Shown in pieces: positions 1 to 11,524 of a stretch of DNA of 64,000 nt (position 1 is its first letter; the number at the start of each line of letters is the position of its first letter). Under the pieces are notes generated by a model, which did not search any database, was not told where the DNA came from, and worked only from the letters and a program-made list of their open reading frames with translations. The position numbers and the translations under genes are program-made. Source of the stretch: Odontocerum albicorne (lineage: Eukaryota; Arthropoda; Insecta; Trichoptera; Odontoceridae); NCBI GenBank assembly GCA_949825065.1, contig OX463859.1, forward strand, positions 8,651,850-8,715,849, written 5' to 3'.

Positions 1-815
1 TGTGCGGCCAATCGCTCATCGTAAGCGCCTGTTTTCGTCCGTGCATGCCGTCATGACTTACGAGATATCACATTTCTCACACGTTTTCGCATGCATGGGC
101 CGGCCGACTTTTGATACTATATCTTGCGAAGGCCGCGCATAAGGAACATTTCATTACAGCCATGACACAGCACGTACATCAACAAACATAAGAAATTATA
201 CATACAAAACATCAAACAAGAATTTATACATCTTAAAGATACCAAATAACAAGAACATATACATCTATTTGAATATGCACCATGTAAAATACATACCATA
301 TTTTAGGTGATCCAAACGTCGAATACACTGCATATGATGTGCATGAATGGGGCCTAAAAAGTCACCAAATAGTAAATAGCTGCTTATTGTATGCGTCTTT
401 TTTCTTTCTCTTTCTGCAGAAGCTTCTTAACTTAACATGGACGCTGTGACCTGGCTAGAGAAGATACACTGCATGTGAAGGTCAAAAGCAGAAGAAGATT
501 GAAGATTCAAAGGTTTTATACTAATATTTTTTTATGACTTAAATATATTTCGTAAATTGTTTATGTTGTTTTTTTTTATATACGCCTTAGGGCGGGCATA
601 CGCTTAGTTATGCAGGAGAGTCCTTTGCATATCTAATTGCAAAAATTAAAAAGTATAAATAATAAATTCTATGCTGAATCGATGATTTTTTTAAGGCGCG
701 CAAGAGCCCTATTACCATACGCGCCAATGCTGTGACCGGGTTGGAGAAGATACAATATGTTTGAGGGTCAATAGTAGAAGAACAATCAATAGTTCTATAA
801 AAACAAAGTTCTATA
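1..815. other. No recognised gene or repeat
   Basis: AT-rich sequence. The short ORFs on both strands lack family resemblance, splice context or coding-like composition. I see no element termini before the Tigger terminal repeat at 816. Confidence 0.5.
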
Positions 816-1701
816 CAGGCGGCCCTCGATTTTCGCACATTCTACTTTCGGACAATTCGCTATTTCGCACATTTTTTTAAATTCAATTTTTTAAAGATTT
901 TTGTCGATCATGCAAAAATTGTTCGTTTCCATGCAGTCGCTCCTACTTTTTTGGAAGAACTATAATATATGGAACGCAATAAACAATATTGGAGACTCGT
1001 GGACTGAAATAAAAGTCAACAATGGAAGGTTGTTGGAAACAATTATGCCCACAAATGGCGAATGATTTTATCAATTCTGAAGCAACTCCGGAAACTATCA
1101 CATATGAAATAGTTAGCCTAATGAATGAACTAAACTTGGACGTCAACAACGAAGATGTTAATGAGTTGATTGAATCTCACTCAGTACCTCTGTCAAATGA
1201 ATACTTAATTGAGCAACAAGAGTGAAATTAAATACACAATGTAAGTGAGGAAGAAAAAGCTGATAAAATCTTCAAGACTTGGACGATCAAAAATATGAAT
1301 GAAGCCTTCATGCATCTTGACAAATTTTTGACTATCGTGGAAGAATGTGATCCCAATGGAGAACGTATATCTCAAGTACGTAGGGCGATTGAGAAAGACA
1401 CAGCATGTTATAGAATTCTTTATCAAGAAAAGAAAAAAAAGGGTGGTATTCAACTAACTCTTGACAAGTTTATAATGAAAACACCTGAACGCACTTAAAC
1501 ACGCCTCGTTAACTTAATTACAATATGTATATTGATAAATAAATATTTTTAATATATTATTGATAAATTAATTTTATTATTGATAAACAAATGTTTCAAA
1601 ATACAATTTTTGATGGTTTTTTACATCCCTCTACTTTCGAACATTCAACGTTCGCACACATTTTCAGGAACCAATTATGTGCGAAAGTCGAGAGCCGCCT
1701 G
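816..1701 (+). mobile_element. Deleted Tigger/pogo DNA transposon (886 bp)
   Basis: Inverted ends starting CAGGCGGCCCTCGATTTTCG on the left match the complement of the right end, which ends in GCCGCCTG, and both ends abut TA. Inside, one frame (from about 1022 to 1497) reads as the C-terminal part of a Tigger/jerky-type transposase: a GCWKQLCPQ segment, an acidic stretch, and a terminal LTLDKFI motif. It is broken by in-frame stops at about 1223 and just after. The CENP-B-like DNA-binding domain and the DDE catalytic core are absent, so this is an internally deleted, non-autonomous copy. Confidence 0.85.
1022..1498 (+). pseudogene. Tigger transposase C-terminal remnant
   Basis: Two ORF pieces (1022-1225 and 1295-1498) lie in the same frame and are separated by stop codons. 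The first carries the tryptophan-containing GCWKQLCPQ motif that follows the DDE domain in pogo/Tigger proteins. The second ends in a short hydrophobic LTLDKFI tail typical of these transposases. There is no catalytic domain, so the remnant cannot be active. Confidence 0.7.
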
Positions 1702-2320
1702 TATAGTAACATTATATTTCATTAATGATCTCAAAACAGGTAAAATAAGGTAAGGATAATTTTTTGTACACCTTAAGCCTTAAAAATTACATCAGATCTA
1801 CCTACGCCTCTGAAATGTTCACCCCTCAACATTATAAGAGCTTACAACTTTTGATCTCCCACGAGATATTTTCTGAAGCAAATATTTATAGAAGCGTGGT
1901 AAACAAGTGTAAATACATACAATTATATTGCTTATATAAGTGCTTACATTTTTTGTTGCACAAAAATTGACATTCAAAATACAATTAAAAATAATTACCA
2001 AAAACAACCCCGTCGGTATTTTAATAGAAAACTTAATCGATATAACAGCAGATTCAAAATATTATACGTAAGACTGGAATTAATTAATTTATTTGCATGT
2101 TACCTACCCTTCGAATTGGTGATTCAGATCAATTAAAAATGCGGCCCCATTAATCGAGCCTTCGAGTTTAGAACCACTGAAGTAGGCACGGAAATTGTTG
2201 TTGGAATGGAACGTGTTAGTAATACTACTGCACGTGAAGAGGCAACAACACTCGCGTATGGCTAGCGGATGAAAGCATTTTTACCAGACGAACTTTTTTA
2301 TCAGACAGTAAGATTTTTTT
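1702..2320. other. No recognised feature
   Basis: AT-rich filler between the Tigger element and a SINE fragment. Short ORFs on both strands look like chance. Confidence 0.4.
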
Positions 2321-2322
2321 AT

Positions 2323-2412
2323 ACTTTTTTTCAGGTACCACTGTAAATTCAACCCGAATCTCTCGGGTGTAAGTCGAACGTCTTACCAACTACGCGACGG
2401 AGGTTATCACAC
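2323..2412 (-). repeat. tRNA-derived SINE head fragment
   Basis: Read on the minus strand, this begins with a tRNA-like head with A-box-like GCGTAGTTGGTAAGACG followed by a degenerate GGTTGAATTT B box. The same head recurs at 4.1, 9.4, 9.6, 12.6, 31.5 and 31.9 kb, almost always on the minus strand. Confidence 0.6.
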
Positions 2413-2577
2413 TGGAAAAATGTAATAAGAACCAGAGATTAAAGAAGTAAATTTTAAGATGTACATACATTGATTTTCTTTCAATTAGAAATCGCTTAGT
2501 TAAGTACACCCAGAGGTGTAACTAGGTATTTTAGCACCCAGGGAAGAAAAAATTCGCCCTTTACGTAATGTAAAACT

Positions 2578-2627
2578 TGTATAAGGTAGGTATGGACAAA
2601 TTGTAATAAGGTAGGTATGGACAAATT
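2578..2627. repeat. Two-copy ~23-bp tandem duplication
   Basis: The string AAGGTAGGTATGGACAAATT occurs twice in direct succession. It is a local slippage-type duplication in non-coding sequence. Confidence 0.8.
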
Positions 2628-3174
2628 AACTTATTAATTAATACTTATAAATTTTAAATTCAATAGTACTAGGTTACTAGATTAAGATAATACAAATGGT
2701 TTGAAATGTGTTTCATAATATCAACCAACGTACACTTATAGTATATCAAAAAATTACGTTGCTAGTTTTTGAATTCACAAATGTTTTAATAATTTGATAA
2801 TACTCATTAATTTTGATGATTGGTTATTCTATTGGTAAAATATCTAAGTCCGTTCATTTTCATTGTTGATCTATGAAGGTCTTAATTTTAATATGTTAGT
2901 TACGCCCAGCCTAAGCTACTACTTAAGCTGTTGAAAATAGTCGCAATATAATATTAAAGTTTAGATAAGGTTCACGATTATGTTGAGAAGTACTCTCAAT
3001 ATCAACAAAACTCAATTCTGCGCCCCAATCTGGGAAGCGCCCGGGGCTACTGCCCCTCTCACCCATCCATTGCTTCGCCTCTGAGTACACCCATCCCTGA
3101 ATTTTCGATGTGGTACTTATCCAAGAAAATTTACGCAAATCGTATTCTCGCCAGTTGAGGTAAAAAAACACATA

Positions 3175-3590
3175 AACACGTATACCATTATGCCATTTCC
3201 CTACCAGGGTAAGCAGAAAGAACAGAGCGCTATATTTTCCTATCTCGACATAAATTCTTAACCCCTTCTCTATATTCATACACCTTATACATTTTTCGAA
3301 CAATTTCGCTTACTTTTTACATTTCTTTCTTTCAGAACATCATTCCTTGACCCAACCATACTTTCCTTGGCTTTCCTCTCACACCCCGTCTACTCACATT
3401 CGCGCTATCGTTATAGATGCCCAAACCATATCTGCGTGCTTTTCTTCATTTTACTTATCAGCCTTAAAATCACATTCATTCATAATTACTTTATTTTGTA
3501 TTCTGTCGTACATTGCCATTCCATGTATTCTTCTCAATGCATGCATTTTCACAGCATGTTTTCGGCTTTGATAAAATAAACTGAGACCAA
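3175..3590 (-). mobile_element. RTE-like non-LTR retrotransposon 3' fragment (antisense)
   Basis: The minus strand encodes, with breaks, the C-terminal tail of a reverse transcriptase: an LRRIHGMAMYDRI-like segment, then KPRKVWLG, then a 3' UTR containing a 'tctgccta..ctagggaaatggc'-like string. The same pieces recur at 5.4-5.8, 13.2, 26.4 and 55.5 kb. The copy is truncated and decayed. Confidence 0.65.
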
Positions 3591-3599
3591 ATTGGAAGG

Positions 3600-4085
3600 T
3601 ATGTTCCAGAATTTTAGAAATCCGCTTAAATTAAGATACAAAACTCATAACATATAAACTCGAAAAAATGTTCAAAAACGTGTACTACAAATTTTCCAGC
3701 CTAATACAAATCAAAGAAATGTTAAATAAAACATTTTTAATTATTGGTTAAAATATTGAATTTCGACATAACGGTTTAACGTGAGAACAAAATATTGAGG
3801 AAAAATGGAGTTACTGACAATGATTCCATGTATATCATATAACATGTTTACTTACTATATTGTGTTGGTTGTCTGCCTTTTCACCGATTGAGACGAGTAT
3901 ACAATCTTTTTAAAAGTATTTTCCTTAACTGCGTTAAGGTGAAACCGCATAAAAAGAAAACGCGTAAATCGAGAGATATGTGTACTTTAATTTACTACAG
4001 AAAATATTATATTTTAAAAACACATTAATGAAATCAGACAACTAGAATTTTAAGTAAAAATTATCGAAAGCAAACCTTTTAAAAA
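3600..4085. other. No recognised feature
   Basis: AT-rich sequence with no termini, tandem structure or coding resemblance that I could identify. Confidence 0.4.
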
Positions 4086-4087
4086 TA

Positions 4088-4178
4088 TACAGACTTCCAA
4101 CAGGAATCAAACTCGTAAGTCACGGGTGGAAAGATAAGCGTTTTACCAACAGCTACGCAGGTTGTAATGTCTCAAAGT
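4088..4178 (-). repeat. tRNA-derived SINE head fragment
   Basis: On the minus strand it carries the family's promoter-like head: a GTAGCTGTTGGTAAAACG A box, then a decayed B box containing GTTTGATTCCTG. It is degenerate and truncated. Confidence 0.55.
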
Positions 4179-4379
4179 GAAAACAATATTAATTTTAATA
4201 TAATATTTGTATTAAAAACTCTCTAATAAAATCCTTTAAACGGAGAGAATTTAGTTTTCGCTTTACACGATGAGATATTTCAATGTAAAACGAAATGTAT
4301 TATTACTTTCAGTACATTAAAATTCAAAGCTAGTAATAGTTCTTCCAAATCTGCAACTAATAATAGGTTTCCGGGGCTA

Positions 4380-4575
4380 TGGGCTCGATTATCCGGTGAA
4401 GCCGCCGATTAGACCCGCAATATTTGCACTCCCGCTGATTGCTTGCAATAACACTAGATATTCCTGTGTCCTCTGCCCACGGAAGACGGGCGGGCGTTGT
4501 GGCTGCGAATGGCTATGCCACGTGCCATCCACGTGCCTGTGGCGAGCTTCCAGGGGGTGAATGAGGTAGGGCGTT
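4380..4575. other. GC-rich block of unknown origin
   Basis: About 200 bp of clearly GC-richer sequence in an AT-rich neighbourhood. An open frame runs on the minus strand (63 codons, 4389-4580), and the start of a plus-strand frame overlaps it. The composition suggests a fragment of an inserted element or an exon of another gene, but I recognise no domain. Confidence 0.3.
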
Positions 4576-4904
4576 TTCAAAAGAAAATTGGTGTTGTTTA
4601 CTTTGTAAAGGTAATTTTATGTGCGGTTATGAAAAACTCTTTAGAAGCGATTATCATTTTAAGGATTCTTTTGATACTTGTTACATTGCAAAAAATTTGT
4701 GTGCTTTCCTTATTACTCGTATATTTTCATTCTTTTGCGTACATGGTTAAACATGGTACATCTGGTCGACCTATTGCTTATCAACAATTTATTCCAACTA
4801 ACAAGTTCATATTTGATACATTAAACTAATCCATGACAAGTTTTAGGCACAGAGTTGTTGAATTTATTATATGATATATAGATTTCACGTGTGCGCGATC
4901 TAAA

Positions 4905-5795
4905 AGATGATGGGTGAGATGTGAGAATGGTGAAGTAAATGTATGTGGACTTCTGTATGCAGATGATATGGTTATGCTTGCTGGAAATGAAGGCAATTTA
5001 AGGGATATGATAAGTGAGCTACATGAGAGATGTCTAGTAAAAGGTTTAAAAATGAAATGTAGCGAATCAAAGATTGTGGTTATAGAAAGAAGCGTGGTAA
5101 AACGTCTGTGCGATGTATGGGTTGACTTAGGAACATTGGAGCAGGTTGATGAGTTCTGTTATCTGGGCAGTATGTTTATGTGTGATGGGTGAGTTGAAAG
5201 AGACGTTGAAAGAAGGGTTGCGACAGGGAACAAGATGAACGTTGCACTAAATGTTATAACCGCGCAATATCAACATTAGCAAAAATGACAATACATAATA
5301 GTGTGTTGTTGCCTACCTTGATGTTTGAAAGTGAAACATGGACTTAGCGGAAGAAGAATAAAAGTAAGATTAATACTGTGGAGATGCGTGTACTGAGGAA
5401 CATTTGTGGAGTGTCAATATTTGACAGAAGGCGGAATGAAGACATCAGAAATGAATGCTTGGATACCATGGATATTTTAAGTAAGATGAAGATAGCTTAT
5501 TTAAGGTGGTTTGGACATGAGGAGAGCATGAACGATGAAAGAATGACTAACTTTATATTCAAATCAGAAGTGCAAAGTATGCGTAGAAGAGGCAGACCGA
5601 AGAAAACGTGGCTGGATCAAATCCACTAGATTTTGAAAGAAGGTAAAGTGAGAAATATGAATTATATAAAATTGTGCATGACGAGATTTATGAATGTGGA
5701 GGAACCGAAAGTTGTGCTCTTGGATAGGAAAGTTTGAAGATTTGTTCTCTCTGCCTATCCCGCAAGAGACAACACGGCATGATAATAATGTTTTT
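4905..5795 (+). mobile_element. RTE-like non-LTR retrotransposon, RT fragment
   Basis: A decayed reverse transcriptase. The segment at 4914-5190 contains LLYADDMVMLAGNEGNL, the catalytic YADD motif of the RT palm, then an FCYLGSMF thumb-region motif. After a break with stops (about 5190-5378) comes EMRVLRNICGVSIFDRRRNE, a LRWFGHEE motif and RRRGRPKKTWLDQI, all typical of RTE-type C-termini. The 3' end near 5750-5795 has the family's 'ctgcctatcccg' UTR string and an ATA-rich tail. It lacks an endonuclease and has multiple stops, so it is inactive. Confidence 0.8.
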
Positions 5796-6137
5796 GCTGC
5801 ATCTTATAGTACTGTATAGTATGTATAAATTTTACAAAAAAATATATATTCGCTAAAATTTATGCAAAAAAAAAAAATAACTCTAATCTCTATGAATAAA
5901 ATGGTAGAACTAGAGTAGATAAGTTAAGGAGAATTAGGATGAAAGGCTATTTGAGTTTTGTATATTTTTTCAATTATCTTATAAACGTAAATAAAGATGG
6001 TGCACATGTGATAAATCTTGGAAATTCGTTCCATAGTCACGCCGAGTTAACCGCAAATGAAGATGTGTAAAATGTGAAGTGATGTGTTGATATGCAAAGG
6101 AGCAGATATCTCAGCGAGCGCTGTCTTATTTTTATTA
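5796..6137. other. No recognised feature
   Basis: AT-rich sequence between the RTE relic and the TA-flanked MITE. Confidence 0.4.
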
Positions 6138-6139
6138 TA

Positions 6140-6687
6140 CTAAAGAAAATGTAACATGGTCCCTGTGACGTTTCACAAATTTGTCCCAATACAACCTTGT
6201 AACGACGTTCGGTAATTTAAATAATTTTATCAAATTTAAGCCTCGATTCTAATAAATAGCAAGTTATTTAGGTAAATACATTACATAAAACGAACAATAA
6301 TGACAAATTAATACATCTTGTTACAAATTAGCAAAAATATGTCAGTTTGTTAAAATCAAATAATAAAAAAAGTTCGTCAAAAGTCACTACGTTAGTCTGC
6401 ATTGGCTAGGGATGGGGTATACGATAGTTGGATTTAAATTTTTTTTTAAACATACAATTAAATGTTCGTAATTAGTATTAATTCATAGTGGATCTTGACC
6501 TATTTAAAGATAGATACAATACATTAGTTCAGTATAATGAAAATTAGGAATTAAAACGTCAATTTAGAGAAAAAAAAAATTTCGATTTATAAAAAAACGA
6601 TTTGATTTGTAAAAAAAACGATTTTACCCCATCCCTTTGAGACATAACATTTCAAACGTCACAGGGACCATGCTACATTTTCTTGAG
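6140..6687. mobile_element. TA-flanked MITE, copy 1 (548 bp)
   Basis: The inverted ends carry AATGTAACATGGTCCCTGTG on the left and the complementary GGGACCATGCTACATTTTCT on the right, with TA on each side. A second copy lies at 42446-43012 with the same interior, for example CCAATACAACCTTGTAACGA. There is no coding capacity. The TA target suggests mobilisation by a Tc1/mariner-superfamily transposase. Confidence 0.8.
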
Positions 6688-6689
6688 TA

Positions 6690-7272
6690 TAGCTCCTTTA
6701 TCTATAATATCAATATTATCTTTACCTATGCAACTAATAAAATATTTTAATTCCTCAATACCTTCCTATCCCTAAATTTAATTCTCTCGTAACCAGATAT
6801 CTCCCGATTCCCCTCAAGGATCCTGGTTCCTGATATTTACTTAAATACTTTCTCCTGGCAATGTAATTGATATCTGTGATTGCCGGCCGCGTGTCATGAT
6901 TGCTATCTGTCAAGAGTTGGAAGGATTGGTACACTGTACAATAGTCAAGATATCGCTTACACAATTTGATTTCTATGGAATTTGTTTGTAATTGAATGAC
7001 AGATTAAGCTTTAGTATTATGGTATGTAATTAAATTTACTAGTTACTTTCTTTGAACGTTGAGTTTCTGTACCGAAATATTTGTATTTTTCTTCTTGATA
7101 TCGTATTGAAAATTAAGTTCACAACGCCTTTCCACCATCGGTCATTTTTTTTAAATTTTAAAATCTTCGAACGCGTTTTTTTGTTTCTCTGAAAATCTGA
7201 GTTGGCGAAATCTTGTCTCCGAGTTGAGCTGCAAGATCTTTGCTTATCTATCATACATACTCTTAAAATTAA
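6690..7272. other. No recognised feature
   Basis: AT-rich sequence. The minus-strand ORFs at 6755-6964 and 7039-7254 resemble no family I know. Confidence 0.4.
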
Positions 7273-7276
7273 TTAA

Positions 7277-7894
7277 CCTTTCCCTTCATGTGCTAAAAAA
7301 ATCCTCGCGTTCCGGTGCTGTGTATTCAATACACATCAATACACATGTAAAAATGAGCGATTTAAAATCAGAAAAAACAAGAATATTCATTACCAATCGT
7401 TTAAATTAATTAAATTTGAAGTCAAAAGTGATAATAATTGAAATTTAATTGCTGAAAACATGAAAAAAACCATCGGCCGACGTTCACAAAACGGGCGAAG
7501 CGACCACCTCAAACGAAAGCCCGCCAGCTACTGAAGCGAGAGAATCGAGCGAACCGAGATTCTATTTCTTGCGTACCCATATACCGAAGTAAAGTGAGAG
7601 TGAGACGTGAATAGCGTCGCTTCCTCACCCATAACGGTTTTTTAGAATGAATATACCTATGTCACACACTGGCACACGTTTGATTGTATTGGTGAATTTA
7701 TTCCCGATTTTCACAAAATATCTCTGATGTGGCCGATAAGTGCTAATCATTATTAATATTATTTTTTTCATTCAATGCGTAAATGTATTACGGAGGAATA
7801 CCTAAAATCTGAACCCAGTATTTATTATGTTTACAGAGATATTAAAGTTTTTAGAAGCAATGTGTACTAGTTACACACCACAGGGAAGGAAGGG
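7277..7894 (+). mobile_element. TTAA-target MITE (piggyBac-type), copy A
   Basis: A 618-bp element flanked by TTAA on both sides (7273-7276 and 7895-7898). The left end reads CCTTTCCCTTCATGTGCTAA and the right end is the complement of a CCCTTCCTTCCCTG-type end. Both ends have a subterminal palindrome around TGTGTATTCAATACACA or GTGTACTAGTTACAC. Three other copies occur at 27.1, 38.3 and 61.8 kb. The exact TTAA duplication is characteristic of piggyBac-class insertion. There is no transposase. Confidence 0.85.
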
Positions 7895-7924
7895 TTAATA
7901 CACAATTTTCTGACTGTTTTAAGT

Positions 7925-8056
7925 TGAATAGTACTGTCTAATTTCCTTCTAAACTGAATAGTTCTGTCTGAATGTTTTTGCTAAGTCTAATAGTACTGTA
8001 TCAATGTTCTTGCTAAGTCGAATAGTACTGTATCAATGTTCTTGCTAAATTGAGAA
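7925..8056. repeat. ~33-bp tandem repeat, about 4 units
   Basis: Units of the form GAATAGTACTGTATCAATGT followed by TCTTGCTAAGTC recur about every 32-33 bp. The last two are nearly identical and the first two diverged. It begins about 30 bp after the right end of TTAA MITE copy A. Confidence 0.75.
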
Positions 8057-8059
8057 GTA

Positions 8060-9390
8060 GTCTCAATATGCTTCCGTTATTTGATTACGGTGATGTATGT
8101 TATTTGGATGCCAACGAGGATATGTTGAAAATACCTCAAACGTTTGAATCCGATTCATATTTAACCTAAGGAGGTATGACCACATGTCAGAGTTTTAAAA
8201 TGGACTTCAATGGCTTAAAATTAGACTAGAAAGGAACCTTCACATTCTGTCAATATTATTTTGCGTGCTTAACAATCGCAATTCTTCTTTCACATATCTT
8301 CGTAAAAAAATCCAGTTTCTTTTAAGAATAAGGACGTTTTCTTCGATCAGGCGATGAGATACTCCTTTGCATACTAACACATCACACAACACTTTACACA
8401 TCATTCAATTACAGTTCACTGTAGAAGAAACTTCCAAAATTTATCAGATGTGTGCCATGCATTAACACTTTTCTTCACTTAATTATTCTTTGTTCCCTTT
8501 CGTTACCCTTGAATGGATTCCTTTCCTTTAGTTCTACCATTATTGATAGTGATTAGTTATTTACTTTTTTTTTACTTAAATTTAATGAATATATTTTTTT
8601 GTAAAGTTTGTCATTGATTAAAAGAGTTTAATGTATATTTGAGCTAGTTGGTAAGGAAGAAATTGTTGCCATGTGCAATAAGTTTGCCAGTTATTTCATG
8701 TTTAAACATGTTCACAAATGAACGGAAAAAAATATTTGTTTTAGCAAAATATATAAAATCTATATTATTTATGGTCATGATCTCTTGAAATTTAAAAAAA
8801 TACTATCAATTATGATACAATCTATGTAAAATTGAAGCGTACAACAAAAAAACACTAGCAAAAAATCTGATAAATCACATAAAACAAATTAATGCCCTAA
8901 ATAATAATGCCTTAAATAATAATGTATGTTATTCCCGTCATATAGAAGCAGTATTGTATAGTATATAATGTCTCTCATTAGATGCTATGATGTCCGTTGA
9001 TAGCAGCCAAATCATCTTATGAGAGACAATTGAGAAACAACTGAGAGACAACTGCGAAACAACAGAAACTACTGCGAAAAACTTACTCCATACGGAGGAA
9101 GTTTTTTGCAATTATAAAATAATTTTGGACAATGGGATATTTTTTCATTTGTTTGATAACATATTAAGTGTATAAAAATGGAAATGGTTAGTGGTGACAG
9201 GATTCGTTGTAAAAAATAAGTTTTTTGGGTAAGAAAGATATATTTATTTTGTCGTTACGGCCCTTTTTGTTGCACTTTCACGTGTTAATCTTGTTTTGGT
9301 TAGTATCTTTGTAAAGTTAACTTTTATATTGTAATTATAAATAATACTTTTATATCCTGGGTTCGCAATATTTTTTTAATTGTGCCAACT
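8060..9390. other. No recognised feature
   Basis: About 1.3 kb of AT-rich sequence without convincing ORFs, element ends or tandem structure. Confidence 0.4.
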
Positions 9391-9395
9391 AATGA

Positions 9396-9500
9396 AAGTT
9401 ACAAAGAGTGGCGTACCACCCAGTACCAGCGGGAATCAAACCCGCAACCTTCGGGTCAGAAAACACGCGTCTTATCGACAATACCACAGAGGTAATCAAA
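9396..9500 (-). repeat. tRNA-derived SINE head
   Basis: On the minus strand a B box close to consensus (GCGGGTTTGATTCCCGC) follows a slightly decayed A box. It is the best-preserved B box of the family in this window. The copy is truncated. Confidence 0.65.
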
Positions 9501-9529
9501 TCTTCAATCAAACATAATTATACACAATC

Positions 9530-9675
9530 TCTTCATGTCAACCAGTAAGATGTTAAAGATGTCTGAAAATGAAAACCAGATTGTATTTTTTTTTAATCTG
9601 GGTTTCAATGAGACTGTAACTCCCGGTCTGGAAGACAAGTGTCTTACCAACTAAGCCACGAAGATCGTCACAGTT
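9530..9675 (-). repeat. tRNA-derived SINE
   Basis: On the minus strand the A box TGGCTTAGTTGG is a perfect match to the tRNA A-box consensus and is followed by a decayed B box. The SINE body with AAAACCAGATTG and AAGATGTTAAAG strings then follows, as in the copies at 12.6 and 31.5 kb. Confidence 0.7.
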
Positions 9676-10160
9676 TCTTTCTAAACTGCGCTAAAGAATT
9701 AATAATTTTAATTACAATTTTTTTCACCCTTAACTCATTTCATCAACTACTTGGATATAGCAGACATCGCGTCTGCTCCCCTTCAACCATCGTGAAGGTA
9801 AGTCACCACCACATTACGGAGCGACGCGATGGTGCTGGTAAGTAGATGGCTATTCCCTATTCATCAAGCATGAGGCACCGTATTGATTGGACTCTTGTAG
9901 GGATTCCATAGAGCTGCGAGCCGTTTGTGCGGCTTCTCACAACGCCGTTCATTGACAAATGAAATTAGGTGCTGCTAGGGAAGTTATTTACTTTCTGCAT
10001 TTAATTTATATTTCATAAAAGAAATGTTTCTTTGTTTTTTTTTTAATATTTGCACATAACGTCGTAATGTAGAGTTTATAATAAGTTTGTTCTTCAATTC
10101 ATTGTCTACACTTTTTTTCCTACCTCGACAAACATCCTTCGTCTGTTTTACATATGTGTA
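9676..10160. other. No recognised feature; locally GC-richer
   Basis: The part from about 9760 to 9960 is richer in G+C than its surroundings, but no frame shows a family I know. It could be a decayed transposon fragment. Confidence 0.3.
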
Positions 10161-10163
10161 TAC

Positions 10164-10422
10164 ATCGCCTGTTGAGAATCATAGTGGCGAAACTACAAAA
10201 AAATAAATTTTCGAGTTAAGTCTTCCAAATGGCACTAAAATGACTCCTTTTTTACGTGCGTAAGTGGCGAAAGTATATTTCAACTCCTTGAAGCGTCAAG
10301 GATTTGAAATATACTTTCGCTACTTACGCACGTAAAAAATGAGTAATTTTAGTGCCATTTGGAAGACTTAACTCGAAAATTTATTTTTTGGAGTTTCGCC
10401 ACTATGATTCTCAACAGGCGAT
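10164..10422. mobile_element. Hairpin (foldback) MITE, 259 bp
   Basis: Two arms of about 120 nt, starting ATCGCCTGTTGAGAATCATA and ending with its complement, are roughly 95% identical as inverted repeats. They surround an inner stem TCCTTGA/TCAAGGA. Almost the whole element is self-complementary, so a transcript would fold into one long hairpin. There are TA dinucleotides near both ends but I cannot fix the exact target duplication. Confidence 0.8.
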
Positions 10423-10431
10423 ATAACATAT

Positions 10432-10545
10432 ATTATTTATAGTTAAGTCATTAAAATTGTGGAGGTTTAATAACATTGTTATTTGTTTTATAAAACACTG
10501 TTTATTCCACTTTTTGTAACGGTATAAAGTGGAATAAACAATTCT
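10432..10545 (-). repeat. Fragment of the palindromic element found at 35.6 kb
   Basis: It shares strings such as CACTGTTTATTCCACTTTTT, GTAACGGTATAA and GTGGAGGTTTAA with the 35631-35858 insertion. It also ends in a short inverted copy of the same terminus (AAGTGGAATAAACA). It is truncated just before the ribozyme-like core seen in that copy. Confidence 0.65.
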
Positions 10546-10737
10546 GAACAAAACATTTTTTTTGGCACATTTTAACAAAACAAATGAAAATACATTTATT
10601 TTCATTCGCATTTCGAGTATGCACGCACTGAAAAATAAGGTAATTATTAAGTGAAAAATCACACAATTTAATGGATGGGCTAGCTGAAGAGCATATCCTT
10701 GGATGGACGAGCTGAAGAGCATATCCTCGGATGGGCT

Positions 10738-10975
10738 ATTTAGCTAGTAATAATAATAAAATGACAATTAATATAGCGCCGTTTCGAGAGCAAACTCTCC
10801 TCCAGGGACGTTTTAACAAGGGATTCGAACAAATAACAATGTGTATGTATACATACATTCTCATACAATTCCTACGTTTTCTCAGATTATTTTACGTTTC
10901 CGTCTTTCAAAATATCATTCACTTGATCCAATCATACTTTTATTGGTCTTCTCCTACCCCCCCCCCCCCCTTATA
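10738..10975 (-). mobile_element. Composite repeat plus antisense RTE-like fragment
   Basis: 10738-10830 (starting at an AATAATAATAA stretch, with CGTTTCGAGAGCAAACTCTC) resembles the start of the repeats at 14.86 and 25.92 kb. From about 10855 the antisense RTE string 'GATCCAATCATACTTTTATT' appears. It ends at a C homopolymer near 10956-10970. Confidence 0.55.
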
Positions 10976-11524
10976 TAGTAGTTACATATTTTTATTTTTA
11001 TTTATTTTACACATGACAAGAAATATACATAATTTGCGATAAAAACAACAGGTAATTTAATTCAGACACACAATCTTAATGGATCTGGGTTGGTTGCCTT
11101 TCATTTGTCGTGTCCCCAGTAAACTAGGCTTTTGCTGTATCTCACTGAGGGCATATAGCATGAAAAAATATATCGATACTTCTTTCCAATTTGGGATTAT
11201 GTATTTTCTCATCAACCTGACAAACTGTGACACTCAATTACATATGTAAACATCACGCGAAATCAAACTCCTCACACTTCATCACTCCAGACAGACCAAA
11301 ATTATCTCACAATATACCGCACACAATCATAAAGCAAAAATAAATACATTTATACAAATATATAAATATAAAATAACAAAAAAACACCACACTCGAGAGC
11401 TCACACAAACCTCTTCCACAAGTCATTCCTCTTGCAAGCCTAAGTACTCAAACTCCTGTCGCAATAACAACCACGCTATATAGTATTTGTTTTGTTAGTA
11501 CTATACATTTGCTTTGTTAGTCTT
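10976..11524. other. No recognised feature
   Basis: AT-rich sequence upstream of the 25-bp tandem array. No coding resemblance. Confidence 0.4.

Noticed and set aside
9530..9675. Functional tRNA gene on the minus strand
   Set aside because: A box is perfect but the B box and acceptor stem are degenerate, and the sequence continues into a repeated SINE body.
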